Origin: Uloborus plumipes
Taxonomy: Eukaryota > Arthropoda > Arachnida > Araneae > Uloboridae
Assembly: GCA_038373865.1 (NCBI GenBank)
Contig: JAXGGA010000080.1
Span: 248,001 to 312,000, forward strand
DNA: 64,000 nt
Direction: 5' to 3'
The notes below the pieces were generated by a model. It saw nothing but the letters and a program-made list of their open reading frames with translations, was not told the origin of the DNA and made no database searches. The position numbers and the translations under genes are program-made. Below are positions 26,128-37,649 of the stretch, piece by piece; positions within the stretch are counted from its first letter, which is position 1, and every line of letters begins with the position of its first letter.

Positions 26128-26553
26128 TACTGCAAAAAAAAATGTTTTTAAAGAATAATACAGCTAATTTTATAGTAATAAACTGCAAAATTGCTTATTT
26201 TACAATAATAAACTGTAAAATTGCTAATTTTACAGTGCATTATACAGCTTTAAACTGAAACCTCAGCTGTCAGTATTATACTCAGGGCCGTAACCATACC
26301 ATTGTTTCGGGGAGGGTTTTACCAACACATTTCTCGTGAAATCTATGATAAATAAAATTTGATTTCATGTTCTATATTCCATAGTTTTTTGTTACAGTAG
26401 ATGCTTAAGGGGCATTAACATGAAAAATAAAATAACATACCTTTCTAATGAAGGAAAATATTCGGATGTGTACAAAGCATCTTCGCCCCAGTTAAAAAGG
26501 TGTATTGCTGTGTATGAAATTATGTTTGCAGAAACTACAATAAAGATAAATAC

Positions 26554-27446
26554 TAGGTATGCACCGATTAATCGACAGTACCGATTAATCGGCAATAATC
26601 GGCCACTTTGCCGATTATAAATAATCGGCAAACTCGGACCGATTATTCGGCCCAAAAAGATTTTTTTAGTATTATTCTTCAAAGTATACCTGCACTCAGG
26701 GACGTCATTTCAAGTTTTTCCAGAGGGGGACAAAGAGTGAAAACACAATGCAATTTCTTCGGAAAACAGCAAAAACCACGCCCACTTATATGTAAATACA
26801 TTGATTTCTCAAAGCCAGCCCCCCCCCCCCCCCTAAATGACGGGCCTGCCTTCACTAAGAAACTATGATGAATAATTTTATTAACAGTGATAATATCCTC
26901 ACAGTAGATATAAAGTTTTTAATAAATTAATTCTAATAAATAAATATACATAGATAATGTTGCAACATTTTTCATGTGGCGACAGTTTTCTCCTTAGTAC
27001 AGTGCTTTTAGATAACCTCTAATTTTCACAAAGAATAAAAGTCTTGAATTAAATTGCTACTAATTATTAAAAAAATTAAATTAAAAGTACTCCTAAATTG
27101 GAGTGCTCACCACAGACTCCCCTCCCCTTTTTTTATTTTTATGTCCAATTAACTTAATTAACAATGTGTTAATGTAATATTATTGAAAATAATATGAAAA
27201 TTGGTTCTAAAAAATTTGATAAAATAGTGAAATTACTTAGTGAAAATTAGGAAAATGGAAAAAAAAATCTTCTCTCGGAAATAAATTACTTACTATTTCT
27301 AAAGTCAGAATTGTATAACAGAGAAAAAACAGTGATGATAAAATTAGTAGCATTAAAAACAATCATCCTTATCATTAATCGGCTCAGCCGATTATCAACA
27401 ACCGATTAATCAATAATCTGCCAATTTGCTTATCGGTACATCCCTA
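26554..27446. mobile_element. hAT element, TAGGGATGCACCGAT ends, 8-bp TSD ATAAATAC
   Basis: 893 bp, left end TAGGTATGCACCGATTAATC, right end GGTACATCCCTA, with ATAAATAC at 26546-26553 and 27447-27454. CCGATTAATCGGC-like motifs are repeated in both subterminal regions. Two other copies lie at 47363-48476 and about 160-1381. It sits inside the CAGGGCCGTA element and itself contains a third hAT. Confidence 0.93.
26697..26848. mobile_element. 152-bp hAT MITE, CAGGGACGTCATTT ends, innermost layer
   Basis: Ends are CAGGGACGTCATTT and the complement of CAGGCCCGTCATTT. The flanks CCTGCACT (26689-26696) and CCTTCACT (26849-26856) agree at 7 of 8 bases. It contains a long poly-C run. It is closely related to the copy at 3538-3706. 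Confidence 0.9.
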
Positions 27447-28324
27447 ATAAATACTACAGACATATCAATTAATTTGTACTATGATTCAATAATGATAATT
27501 TCATTTTTCAAATGATATTGAAAAGTAAATAAAAAAATTTAATACAAAATAGTAATGTTATTTTTCAGCAAAAAAGGGCATTAAAAAGCTTTTTTCAGAA
27601 TCTTTTCGAAAAATTTAGGGGGGGGGGGGTTGAACCTTAAAAATCCACTCCTTAAATACGGTCCTGATTATACTGTTATTCTTACAGTATTATACAGCTA
27701 ATTTTATGGCAGTAAACTAAATTTGCTAATTTAGTTTATTGCTATTCATTTTACAGTTTCAAACTAGAAACTTCGTTTACAGTATTATACTCTAAAAACA
27801 ACATTTTTTTTTTTTTTTTTTGCAGTGCGGTATTTGAGTAATCTTAATTTTATTACAAAGTATAAATTTGGAAGCTGAAATAACATAGTGAGTTTTAAAA
27901 CATCCATTCAAAAATTCGTTTTAGTGTCGATCAGAAAAAGATACCTATTTGCTTATCTCACACACAAGTCGTGATGAAACATTGTATTCAAGCAAGAATA
28001 CAACTTATAATATAGACAATGGACGGATACGCATAATAAATAGCATTCGTGTCATTGCATTGTTTTGCAACATCCAGTGCAGAGTTCAATAGCGTAATGC
28101 AAGCCGTATAACAATAATGGAAATTAGCTATTAACAAGTGTGAATGATTTGAAGTCATTTAAATGCTGTTTTTCACAATCCAAATTATGTTAAAAAATAA
28201 GTGAAAATTATATTAGAACTTGTTTTTAATGTAAAAATTTAGGAAACCTTTGATTTTTCTCTCCTAAATTTAAATTATAGTTTTACTATATAAAAAAAAA
28301 GCTGCGTGTGATTGAAAAAGATGA

Positions 28325-30364
28325 TTACACTGTTCGACAAAAAAAAAAATTTGAAAATGCTTCAGGCATTTTTAAGGCTGATTCTTATGTAAAATGACCC
28401 CCTGAATCCGAATATGACCCCCGTTTTCCCCCATCACGTACCAATTTTTTTTAAAACGCCCCCCCCCTTTTTTTTTTCATTTTTCCTTAGTTTCAGAGCT
28501 ATTATATTTTTTTGGAGGGGAAAGGAGCCTTATATTCACCCCTAAATTTTTTTGGAGGTCAAGAGAGACTCAAAGTTTAAAATCATGAGCACCGAGAAAA
28601 AATCGGTGAACTTGGGGGGGCGTAGCCCCCAAAATATTTGAAAAATCACCAAAAACGATCTTTTTATTCTAGTTTCTTTAAAAACACCTTTAAAACATTT
28701 TTTTCGGTGCAGAACCAGAGTATAGGATCCGCTCCTATGGCTCCTGGGTCAGAAAAAATTTTCACGCTGTAAAATTTTTTTTTAAAAATAAAATAATGCT
28801 CTAAAAATCGCACTTTGCACTCGAGTTTTAAAGCAGGTCTTCAGCCAAAAAAACAAAATTGTGGCTGATTATTATGTCAAATGACCCCCTATTTCCAAAT
28901 ATGACCTCAGTTTCCCCCTCCACCCCCTCTTTCCAGAGAGCGCCCCCCCCCCCCCAATTCAGAGTCATTTTACTAATTCGGAGGGGAAAAGTACATTACG
29001 TAACCCGTTAACATAATTCTAAAAGGCAACAGAGGTTCAAAGTTCAAAATCATGTATATGTGTACCAAACATATAAACTAGGGCGGTATAGCCCCCCCCC
29101 CCAAAAAAAAAAAAATCTTCTTTTCCTGTTTTTCTAAGAGACGTTTTAAACCTTTTTTTTTTTTTTTTGTGAAAAATCAGAGTATTCGATTTTCTCTTTG
29201 ATTAATGTGTTCGAAATTATTTCGCTTTGCAGAAAACAAATTATATTATAAAATAAAAAAAAATATATATTTTTTTTTCTTGTAAGGGTGGCTCGTTGCA
29301 TATCAGTCGCATCGCAGGTCCGCATGAAAGAAGACACTGTTCCGGCTGACTCTTCTGCAAAGTGACCCATTTTTTCCAAATACTATAAATTATAATTATA
29401 GTATTTATAGTAGTTATAATTATAGTAAATTTTTTTTTATTTTATAATATAATTTGTTTTCTGCAAAGCGAAATAATTTCGAACACAACAATCAAAGAGA
29501 AAATCGAATACTCTGATTTTTCACAAAAAAAAAAAAAAAAAGGTTTAAAACGTCTCTTAGAAAAACAGGAAAAGAAGATTTTTTTTTTGGGGGGGGGGGC
29601 TATACCGCCCTAGTTTATATGTTTGGTACACATATACATGATTTTGAACTTTGAACCTCTGTTGCCTTTTAGAATTATGTTAACGGGTTACGTAATGTAC
29701 TTTTCCCCTCCGAATTAGTAAAATGACTCTGAATTGGGGGGGGGGGGGGCGCTCTCTGGAAAGAGGGGGTGGAGGGGGGAAACTGAGGTCATATTTGGAA
29801 ATAGGGGGTCATTTGACATAATAATCAGCCACAATTTTGTTTTTTTGGCTGAAGACCTGCTTTAAAACTCGAGTGCAAAGTGCGATTTTTAGAGCATTAT
29901 TTTATTTTTAAAAAAAAATTTTACAGCGTGAAAATTTTTTCTGACCCAGGAGCCATAGGAGCGGATCCTATACTCTGGTTCTGCACCGAAAAAAATGTTT
30001 TAAAGGTGTTTTTAAAGAAACTAGAATAAAAAGATCGTTTTTGGTGATTTTTCAAATATTTTGGGGGGCTACGCCCCCCCAAGTTCCCCGATTTTTTCTC
30101 GGTGCTCATGATTTTAAACTTTGAGTCTCTCTTGACCTCCAAAAAAATTTAGGGGTGAATATAAGGCTCCTTTCCCCTCCAAAAAAAATATAATAGCTCT
30201 GAAACTAAGGAAAAATGAAAAAAAAGGGGGGCGTTTTAAAAAAAATTGGTACGTGATGGGGGAAAACGGGGGTCATATTCGGATTCAGGGGGTCATTTTA
30301 CATAAGAATCAGCCTTCAAAATGCCAGAAGCATTTTCAAGGTTTTTTTTTGTCGAACAGTGTTA
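28325..30364. mobile_element. 2.0-kb palindromic foldback element flanked by TTA
   Basis: The left arm 28328 to about 29263 and right arm about 29430 to 30361 are almost exact inverted copies, including the poly-C and poly-G blocks. The spacer of about 165 bp is AT-rich with its own small inverted repeat. Ends are CACTGTTCGACAAAAAAA, with TTA on both sides (28325-28327, 30362-30364), the 3-bp duplication expected of Harbinger-type insertion. No protein is encoded; small frames are chance. Confidence 0.85.
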
Positions 30365-30872
30365 TTAAAATATTGGAGAAGATTTGTGTTAGTTACCAAA
30401 CAGCTCACTAGTATTTTTTTTTCCTGTAAATATTATACTTGATTTTCTTTCAATTACTAATATTCATAAGAATATTAATTATTTGTAAATTGCAAGGCAT
30501 AGAAGTTACAAGCATTCATGGAAAGCAATGATAGATTGCTAGCTTTTTAATAGAACATCAGTAATCACGATCACTAATATTAGGGATAACTAATATTCAA
30601 GATTCATTCTTTTCACGGCCAGGCCCGCACAACGCGTCTCATTAGATAGAGAATTTAAAAAAAAGGGGGGGGGGGACTAGCCACACTTGGGCTCAAAGCG
30701 AAAGGTGTTAGAACTTTTTTATTGAATGCAACGTTTTACAAAAATGTAATGACGTCTAGATTACAAATTCAGACATTTATAAACTTAACAAGGAATCAGA
30801 CTTCTTAATATTCATTTCTATTCAAAGATTGAGATGGGAAACTCACATGCCTAGAACTTTCAGTCACGTGTC

Positions 30873-31088
30873 TTGCTCATTTCAAGCAATGACCGATCCA
30901 CCAAAAGGATATTTGAAGTTAAACCAATGAGAACTGAAAAAAGGGGAGGACCATGGATCTGGCGGATCGACTGTTTCGATACGGCCCACCTGGAGATTAA
31001 TACAATTAACACGACTGGAGAAGTCTATTCAAGAGGAGAGCATCTGAAATTCGATTCTGCGGAAGACCATGATCTACCCCTGAGCTGA
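30873..31088 (+). pseudogene. Decayed C-terminal tail of a non-LTR retrotransposon ORF
   Basis: A 71-codon frame contains TEKRGGPWIWRIDCFDTAHL, resembling the GRPRTRWIDCxxxDL tail common to arthropod LINE reverse transcriptases. A second frame then reads ILRKTMIYP, resembling the usual HPGLS-type end. The frame switch and the lack of any upstream RT domain indicate a frameshifted fragment. Recognition is by motif memory only. Confidence 0.4.
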
Positions 31089-31089
31089 T

Positions 31090-31743
31090 TTAAAATGACA
31101 ATTTAAAGCCTCAAAGCCGAAAAATTTGCGGGAGAGCCCTCAAACCCTTTTCTTTTCCTAACTTTACCAAACATAACCAAAAATAACACTTTCAGACCTT
31201 AAAATTTGAGAAATTTCTCACAGATTACCATCCCCCGATATTAAAGCAACAGCTAGCGTTTTTAAATTTTCAAAATCAAAAAATTTCTGGTGAAAGTTCT
31301 CAAATCCTGACTTTTCTCTTGGCGTCATTAAAGATAGCCAAAAATGAATTTCTAGGACATTAATTCAGAAAATAAGGAAGTTTCAACCTATTAAATATTG
31401 AGATGGGTCCTACCTTGACCACTACATAGTGTTGAGACACTTACAAAACACAAAAATCAAAAATTCACCATTGCCGAATTTTAAAACACAATGAATTTAA
31501 AAAAAAAAAAAAAACACGCACAAAAAAAAAAAAAAAAAAAGCGCGCCTTGAAAACGACACCGACGTCAAATATCAGCAATTGTAGCCTTTCACCCACAAA
31601 AAATTGTATTGCAGCTGTCCTATCATTTCATTGCGCAGTTTTTTTCCTTCCGTTATCAATTATTAAGTCTATTAATTCACTGTGGGGAATGGATTCGTTA
31701 AAGGGCAATCCAATATCCTGTCACGGTTGTCAGCGATGATTGT
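31090..31743 (+). repeat. Degenerate repeat left of the large foldback
   Basis: Loosely repeated units alternating AAAATTTTC-type stretches with GGGAGAGCCCTCAAACCC-type stretches. The same style occurs at 35985-36840 on the other side of the foldback, suggesting one repeat array split by the insertion. Poly-A runs at 31500-31540. Boundaries are approximate. Confidence 0.35.
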
Positions 31744-34700
31744 TTAAGGGTCATTCCATTTTAAATCAACAAATTTTCAAAAAGTTGTTGCATCACCATT
31801 TTTGATTTTGATGAAAATTTGCATGTGTATTCCTTTTACTTCCCAGCGCTCAAAATAGTGTTCATCTTATTTTTAAAAAATTTACCCTTTGATATATAGG
31901 TCATTTTTGTTGTTGGCATCAGCGAAAATCGGGCGTTTTGATGCTTTGTCTTATGAACTATAACTTTTTTCTATCAAAGATTTTGAGCTCAAACATAGCT
32001 CATTGGAAAGCTAAGAAAAAGATCTTTTTATATATGCTATCAATAAATTTCAGATTTTAAAAAAATATTTATTTTTTCAAGGTCAAAGTTCACGACGAAA
32101 ATGACATTTTTTACTACTTTCGAAAATTAAAAAACCCATGAAGGGTTCAAAGTAACAAGCCCATTTTTTTATCATATATTCATAGTCATGGTTACTTACT
32201 GTATAAAAAAAATTGGCTTGTTACTCCACCCCCTTTATGAGATATGCCCCCCCCCAAAGTTGTAAATTTTTTAAAAAATCCAATTTTCAACGCTAAAAAA
32301 ATGCATGTGGGGGGCAAGATAAAAAAATTTTTATTTGTGGTATTTTAAGTACTTTTTACCAGCTTTCTAATAAAACAAAAGTTGCTTTGTTATTCAAAGG
32401 CGTTTGGCAGATATAAGGGACTGAACTTTCAAAAAATTGCACAAAAACAACACGATTATTTTCATTTTTTTAAATCTTTTTTTTTATTTAAATGTAATTA
32501 TATACCTTATTCTTTGCTTTAAATGCTAAAAAAAGACTAAGAAGAGCAATGAAGAAACATATTTAAAGTTTAATAAGATAATTTAATATTTTTAACACCT
32601 GGGAATATAGAATACCACTAAACTTGTCTGATTTTTAAACATCTGATTGCTACCTACAACAGGACTGAGCATTTCTCAACTTGTCCAGGTTTGTTCATAC
32701 CATGTGGTCATCCTTGTTCTGGCTTGCTCTCACATGTGTATCTTAGTTGTCTTTCAAATTCTGAAAGAAGTAGGTTGTTGAGCTAGTGTTTCTGCTGTAA
32801 AATCCTGTGAAGCTTATGTGATTTCTTTTCATTTCAAGTTCATTCATATTCACAGAATGTTTTGTTAAAGGTAAAAGAAGAAATTCTTTAGAATCCTTAA
32901 ATATAAATTTGTCTTTCTACATGTAAACTGTGAATAAGTTATGGATAACCCTAAATGCTCCATAGGAGTTTTTGAGAATGATGATTGTAATATTTTAAGT
33001 TACAATAGGTAGTCTACTGTATATTGTTTTTCTGAGTACAGTGATGATGATAAAACTTTACTGCACCATGCAAAAAAAAAATTCTTGACAAGTTTTGCCA
33101 CCTTTATGGAACTTCTTGCTGGTAGGTACAAACAGTTTCAATAGTTTTACACCCAGTTCTCAGGTACAGTAAAGTTTTATCATCATCACTGTACTCAGAA
33201 ATACTATTTACAGTAGACTTTCTATTGTAACTTAAAATATTACAATCATCATTCTCAAAAACTCCTATGGAGCATTTAGGGTTATCCATAACTTATTCAC
33301 AGTTTACATGTAGAAAGACAAATTTAAATTTATATTTAAGGATTCTAAAGAATTTCTTCTTTTACCTTTAACAAAACATTCTGTGAATATGAATGAACTT
33401 GAAATGAAAAGAAATCGCATAAGCTTCACAAGATTTTACAGCAGAAACACTAGCTCAACAACCTACTTCTTTCAGAATTTGAAAGACAACTAAGATACAC
33501 ATGTGAGAGCAAGCCAGAACAAGGATGACCACATGGTATGAACAAACCTGGACAAGTTGAAAAATGCTCAGTCCTGTTGTAGGTAGCAATCAGATGTTTA
33601 AAAATCAGACAAGTTTAGTGGTATTCTATATTCCCAGGTGTTAAAAATATTAAATTATCTAATTAAACTTTAAATATGTTTCTTCATTGCTCTTCTTAGT
33701 CTTTTTTTAGCATTTAAAGCAAAGAATAAGGTGTATAATTACATTTAAATAAATAAAAAAAAGATTTAAAAAAATGAAAATAACGTGTTGTTTTTGTGCA
33801 ATTTTTTGAAAGTTCAGTCCCTTATATCTGCCAAACGCCTTTGAATAACAAAGCAACTTTTGTTTTATTAGAAAGCTGGTAAAAAGTACTTAAAATACCA
33901 CAAATAAAATTTTTTTATTTTGCCCCCCACATGCATTTTTTTAGCGTTGAAAATTGGATTTTTAAAAAAATTTACAACTTTGGGGGGGGGCATATCTCAT
34001 AAAGGGGGTGGAGTAACAAGCCAATTTTTTTTATACAGTAAGTAACCATGACTATGAATATATGATAAAAAAATGGGCTTGTTACTTTGAATCCTTCATG
34101 GGTATTTTAATTTTCGAAAATAGTAAAAAGGGTCTTTTTCGTCGTGAACTTTGACCTTAAAAAAATATTTTTTTTTAATCTGAAATTTATTGATAGCATA
34201 CATAAAAAGATCTTTTTCTTAGCTTTCCAATGAGCTATTTTTGAGCTCAAAATCTTTGATAGAAAAAAAGTTATAGTTTATAAGACAAAGCATCAAAACG
34301 CCCGATTTTTCACTGTTGCCAACAACAAAAATGGCCTATATACAAATACAAATGTGACGACCAGCAGCAGGCTCTAGGCCCAACTGGGCTGGTCCTAGAC
34401 AAATTAAAGACCCTAATGAAGATCAATGGCCCTCATAAAACTATCTACTCCATTGCTCCTTACCGCCTCTTCCGGTAAACTGTTCCAAGTTCCCACTACC
34501 CTGCTAAAGTAGTAATTTTTTCGAATTTCCAGGTTAGCCTGAGGTTTAAACAGCTTAAAACAATGACCCCTTGTCCTGCTTTCCGTGCAAAAATCCAACC
34601 CTGCAACATCATTCATTTTAATAAATTTAAATAACTGAATCATGTCCCCTCTGGTTCTCCTTTGCTCAAGACTATACATATTAAGCATTCTAAGTCTGGA

Positions 34701-35984
34701 ATCATAGTCTAGATTAGAAAATCCGTTTAGTAACCTTGTAGCCCTTCTTTGTACCCTTTCTAATACATTAATATCTTTCTTCAGATAAGGAGACCAAAAC
34801 TGAACAGCATACTCCAAATGAGGTCTTACCAAACTTCTATATAGAGGCAGAAGAACCTTTTTAGATTTGTTTGAAATAGACCTATTAATATACCCAAGCA
34901 TCCTATTGGCTTTGTTACTAGCTATGCTGCACTGTTGGCTGAACTTGAAGACCTGATTAATTAAGACACCTAGGGATCCATAACATTATCTGCCTTACTA
35001 ATGACTGAACCCTGTAAATAATAGCTTGTATGCTTATTTGCATGACCTAAATGCAGCACTTGACATTTCCCAACATTAACTGCCATACCCCACTTGTCTG
35101 CCCATTTAGTAATATGATCCAAATCCTGTTGCAGCTTGTTTACTTGTTCATCGTTTTCTACAACCCCCATAATTTTTACATCATCGGCAAAACAATTCAT
35201 GTTTCCAGAAACATTTTCATGAATATCATTCATAAAAATAATAAACAAAAGGGGACCTAAAACTGATCCTTGGGGGACCCCACTTAAAACCTCACTCCAC
35301 TTAGAATGGTTACCCCTAACAACTACTCTTTGTTTCCTTCCTGTCAGCCAATTTCTAACCCAAACTAGAATTTTACCCCCTATTCCTATATCAGCTAATT
35401 TACTGAGTAGTGCTACATGAGGCACCTTGTCGAAAGCTTTTTGAAAATCTATGTAAACAACATCTACACACTTTTTGTTATCTAAAGCCATGGTAACCTT
35501 GTCGTAAAAATGTAATAAATTAGTAGCACACGATTTACCTTTTCTGAAACCATACTGCAAACTAGTCAACAGCCCATTATTTTCTAAGAAATTCATAATC
35601 TTAATTTTGATCAATGTTTCAAAAATTTTACAAACCACTGAAGTTAGACTCACAGGCCTATAATTTCCCGCATTGCCTCTAGACCTTTCTTGAAGAGTGG
35701 TGTAATGTTAGCTAGTTTCCAGTCCTCTGGCACTATCCCTGAGTTATACGAGGCATTGAATATATTAACTATAACGTCCACTAATTCCTCTGCACATTCT
35801 ACTAGAATTTTTGGATAAATATTATCTGGTCCCGGAGCTTTTATCAAAGGGTAAATTTTTTAAAAATAAAATGAACACTATTTTGAGCTCTGGGAAATAA
35901 AAGGAATACACATGCAAATTTTCATCAAAATCAAAAATGGTGATGCGCACCCCATTTGTTGATTTAAAATGGAATAACTCTTAA
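31744..35984. mobile_element. TTAA-flanked large foldback DNA element, split by a LINE
   Basis: The left arm (31748 to about 33064) and right arm (about 33169-34342 plus 35844-35980) are near-perfect inverted copies around a spacer of about 104 bp. Ends are GGGTCATTCCATTTTAAATC on the left and the complement of GAGTTATTCCATTTTAAATC on the right, each abutted by TTAA. Without the LINE the element is about 2.7 kb. TTAA flanks suggest piggyBac-type insertion, but no transposase frame exists. Short frames in the arms are not genes. Confidence 0.85.
34343..35843 (-). mobile_element. 5'-truncated, frameshifted CR1/Jockey-superfamily LINE
   Basis: Three minus-strand pieces (35847-35650, 35653-34970, 34901-34413) form one reverse transcriptase in order: APGPDNI and LANITPLFKKG, then GFRKGKSC, VYIDFQKAFDKV (motif A), GVPQGSVLGPLLF (motif B), FADD (motif C) and KCQVLHLG, then LVRPHLEYAVQFWSPYL, LERVQRRATRLL and TWNSLPEEAV. 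The layout and the C-terminal part are typical of CR1-like non-LTR elements. The endonuclease and 5' part are missing, as expected from incomplete reverse transcription. Two frameshifts (near 35670 and 34975) break the frame, so it is dead. The 3' end is a short UTR finishing in ATTTGTATTTG-like repeats. It lies inside the right arm of the large foldback element and interrupts it between CCTATATA and TCAAAGGG. Confidence 0.93.
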
Positions 35985-36840
35985 GCTTTTTGTTGCGAAA
36001 ACCATGTTCAAATTTTCATCGAGGCATTACTTGGCGACTTCTACCCTTTTCGGGCAGCTCGCGGGAACAACCTATGACAGTTCAAAAATCCGGTTTCCGT
36101 TCATCCGATAAGTAGTTACTCGCTACAGCGTTGGCGCTCTGTCGAAAAATCAACGGGTCTTCTGACGTTACCATTACTTGAACTTTAAAAATCATTAAAA
36201 AAAAAAACTACTTGTCGTATCGGAATTTTTTTTTCACCAAAAATAATCACGTATGTAGTTCTATCAAGTAAAAATCGAAAACTTCACTATTTTCCGGAGA
36301 AGGGTCCCCGCAGAAGCCTAATTTCCCAACCGTAAGCATCAAAAATAACCTGAAATTGCGCTGTAAGCTTTTAAAGTAAAAAAAAAAATATTCGGAGGGA
36401 GAACCCAACTGCCTCCTGCCACATAAGTAATCAAAGATAGCATGAAACTGTTTTTGATACTTAAACTTTAAAAACGTTTCACCCGAAGGGTACCCGAACT
36501 CTTCCTTCGTAAAGGTAACCTGAAATTCATATCAGTTTCAAAAAAAGAAAACAATAATAACAAAGAGAAGTAACTCTCCTTTATCATTATCGAAAAATTA
36601 AGAAGAGATCCCTCAAATCCTCCTCATTCCCTTTAGGTCGCCAAACACATGGAACCCAAACCAACAGAGCTTTTTAACTCGACATCCAAACCCAGTTCGT
36701 CTAAGAAAACTGCTATTTTTACTTCAATTCAACAACTTCTAACACAACTACAAAACTTTTAATTTTAAAATTTCAACTTCGAATATTTCCCGGGGCATTT
36801 CCATCGATATTCCACCTAAGTCCTCTTGACATAACCAAAG
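35985..36840 (+). repeat. Degenerate repeat right of the large foldback
   Basis: Roughly 115-bp units containing CGGAGAAGGGTCCCCG, CGGAGGGAGAACCCAAC and CCCGAAGGGTACCCGAAC, each followed by AANNAANCTGAAATT-like text. No coding frame. Confidence 0.4.
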
Positions 36841-37091
36841 ACACCTTAAAATAACTTTTTTAAGAAGTGTAACTATTAGTGTCTTTCCTATCTTCAAAGA
36901 AATGTGAGATTACATAATACACATGAATTTCTCAGTACTAGATTCATTATACGTTTTATGAATTAATCCTTTTTTTATATTTTAAATTTCAGTATTAAAC
37001 TTAACATTCGTTTCACGAATGCCCCCCCCCCCCTTCTTCTGTGGATTGAAACTTTACATAGAAGCTCGAAGGAAAATGAATAGGGCGGCAG

Positions 37092-37335
37092 TTTCAAGTG
37101 ATTTTATTTCAGCTTCAAATCAAATGTAGTCATTATGTGAGTGGCTATGTTTATGCTAATGCCGATCCTGATGCGACTCATTGTGAATATAGAGAATTAC
37201 TTTCTGATAAGCTCCTTACTGTGATACTGACTCTTCTCTTTCAGCTGCTACACATAAAAAAAAATAACGGCTCTAAATATCGCTTTTCTAGGCTCTAACG
37301 CTGAATACGTACTGCAAAAAAAAATGTTTTTTCCG
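37092..37335 (+). repeat. Copy of the 25913-26150 segment, including a stub of 'TTTACAG' MITE
   Basis: Matches 25913-26150 collinearly (GCTAATGCCGATCCTG, AATATAGAGAATTACTTTCTG, GCTGAATACGTACTGCAAAA). The MITE insertion point is the same in both, so the MITE inserted before this segment was copied. Here the MITE breaks off at about 37335. Confidence 0.75.
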
Positions 37336-37394
37336 AAAAACTGAAGATTAAGCATTGATGTTCGTCATCGGTATTCTGATGACGTTTCACAAAT

Positions 37395-37649
37395 GAAGAG
37401 CTTGGGAGATGAAGGGGTTATGTGACAAAACAGAAATTGCGAGTAGTAAAAGTTAAAAATTTTATCGTCGCAGTTGTTGCAGCTTTTTTGTTTTCTGGTT
37501 TTTGTCGTTAGTGTGCGTATGAAATTGGTCCAATGACATCTACTTTTTGATGTACCAAGTTTCATTTGCTTACCTGTATCCATTGCTTACCATTGTACAG
37601 TGTTTGTTTTTTAAAGTGGAACATAGCCCCTTCATCTTTCAAGCCCTTC
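37395..37649. mobile_element. Second copy of the 257-bp GAAGGGCTTGG MITE
   Basis: Collinear with 387-643 along its whole 255 bp with few differences. The left end is slightly decayed (GAAGAGCTTGGGAG). No clear target duplication. Overlapping frames on both strands (37365-37583, 37566-37763) are chance. Confidence 0.8.

Larger units (their letters stand above)
26283..27666. mobile_element. hAT element, CAGGGCCGTA ends, 8-bp TSD ATTATACT
   Basis: 1384 bp. Left end CAGGGCCGTA, right end the complement of CAGGACCGTA; ATTATACT flanks it at 26275-26282 and 27667-27674. Eight-bp duplications and CAG-type ends are hAT hallmarks. No transposase frame. It contains another hAT element, so its own length before that insertion was about 483 bp. 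Confidence 0.92.
26128..27827. mobile_element. 'TTTACAG' MITE interrupted by a nested hAT stack
   Basis: The left part (26128-26282) and right part (27667-27827) together make one member of the family that begins ACTGCAAAAAAT and ends TTTTTTGCAGTG, with internal TTTACAGT/ACTGTAAA repeats. The split is explained exactly by the hAT element at 26283-27666, whose 8-bp duplication lies within this MITE. Confidence 0.85.

Noticed and set aside
26392..26868. Several overlapping 66-96-codon frames
   Set aside because: They span the junctions of nested hAT elements and change identity at each target duplication, so they cannot be genes.
30600..30720. GGCCAGGCCCGCACAACG segment with poly-G, possible hAT end
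   Set aside because: No matching opposite end or 8-bp duplication was found.
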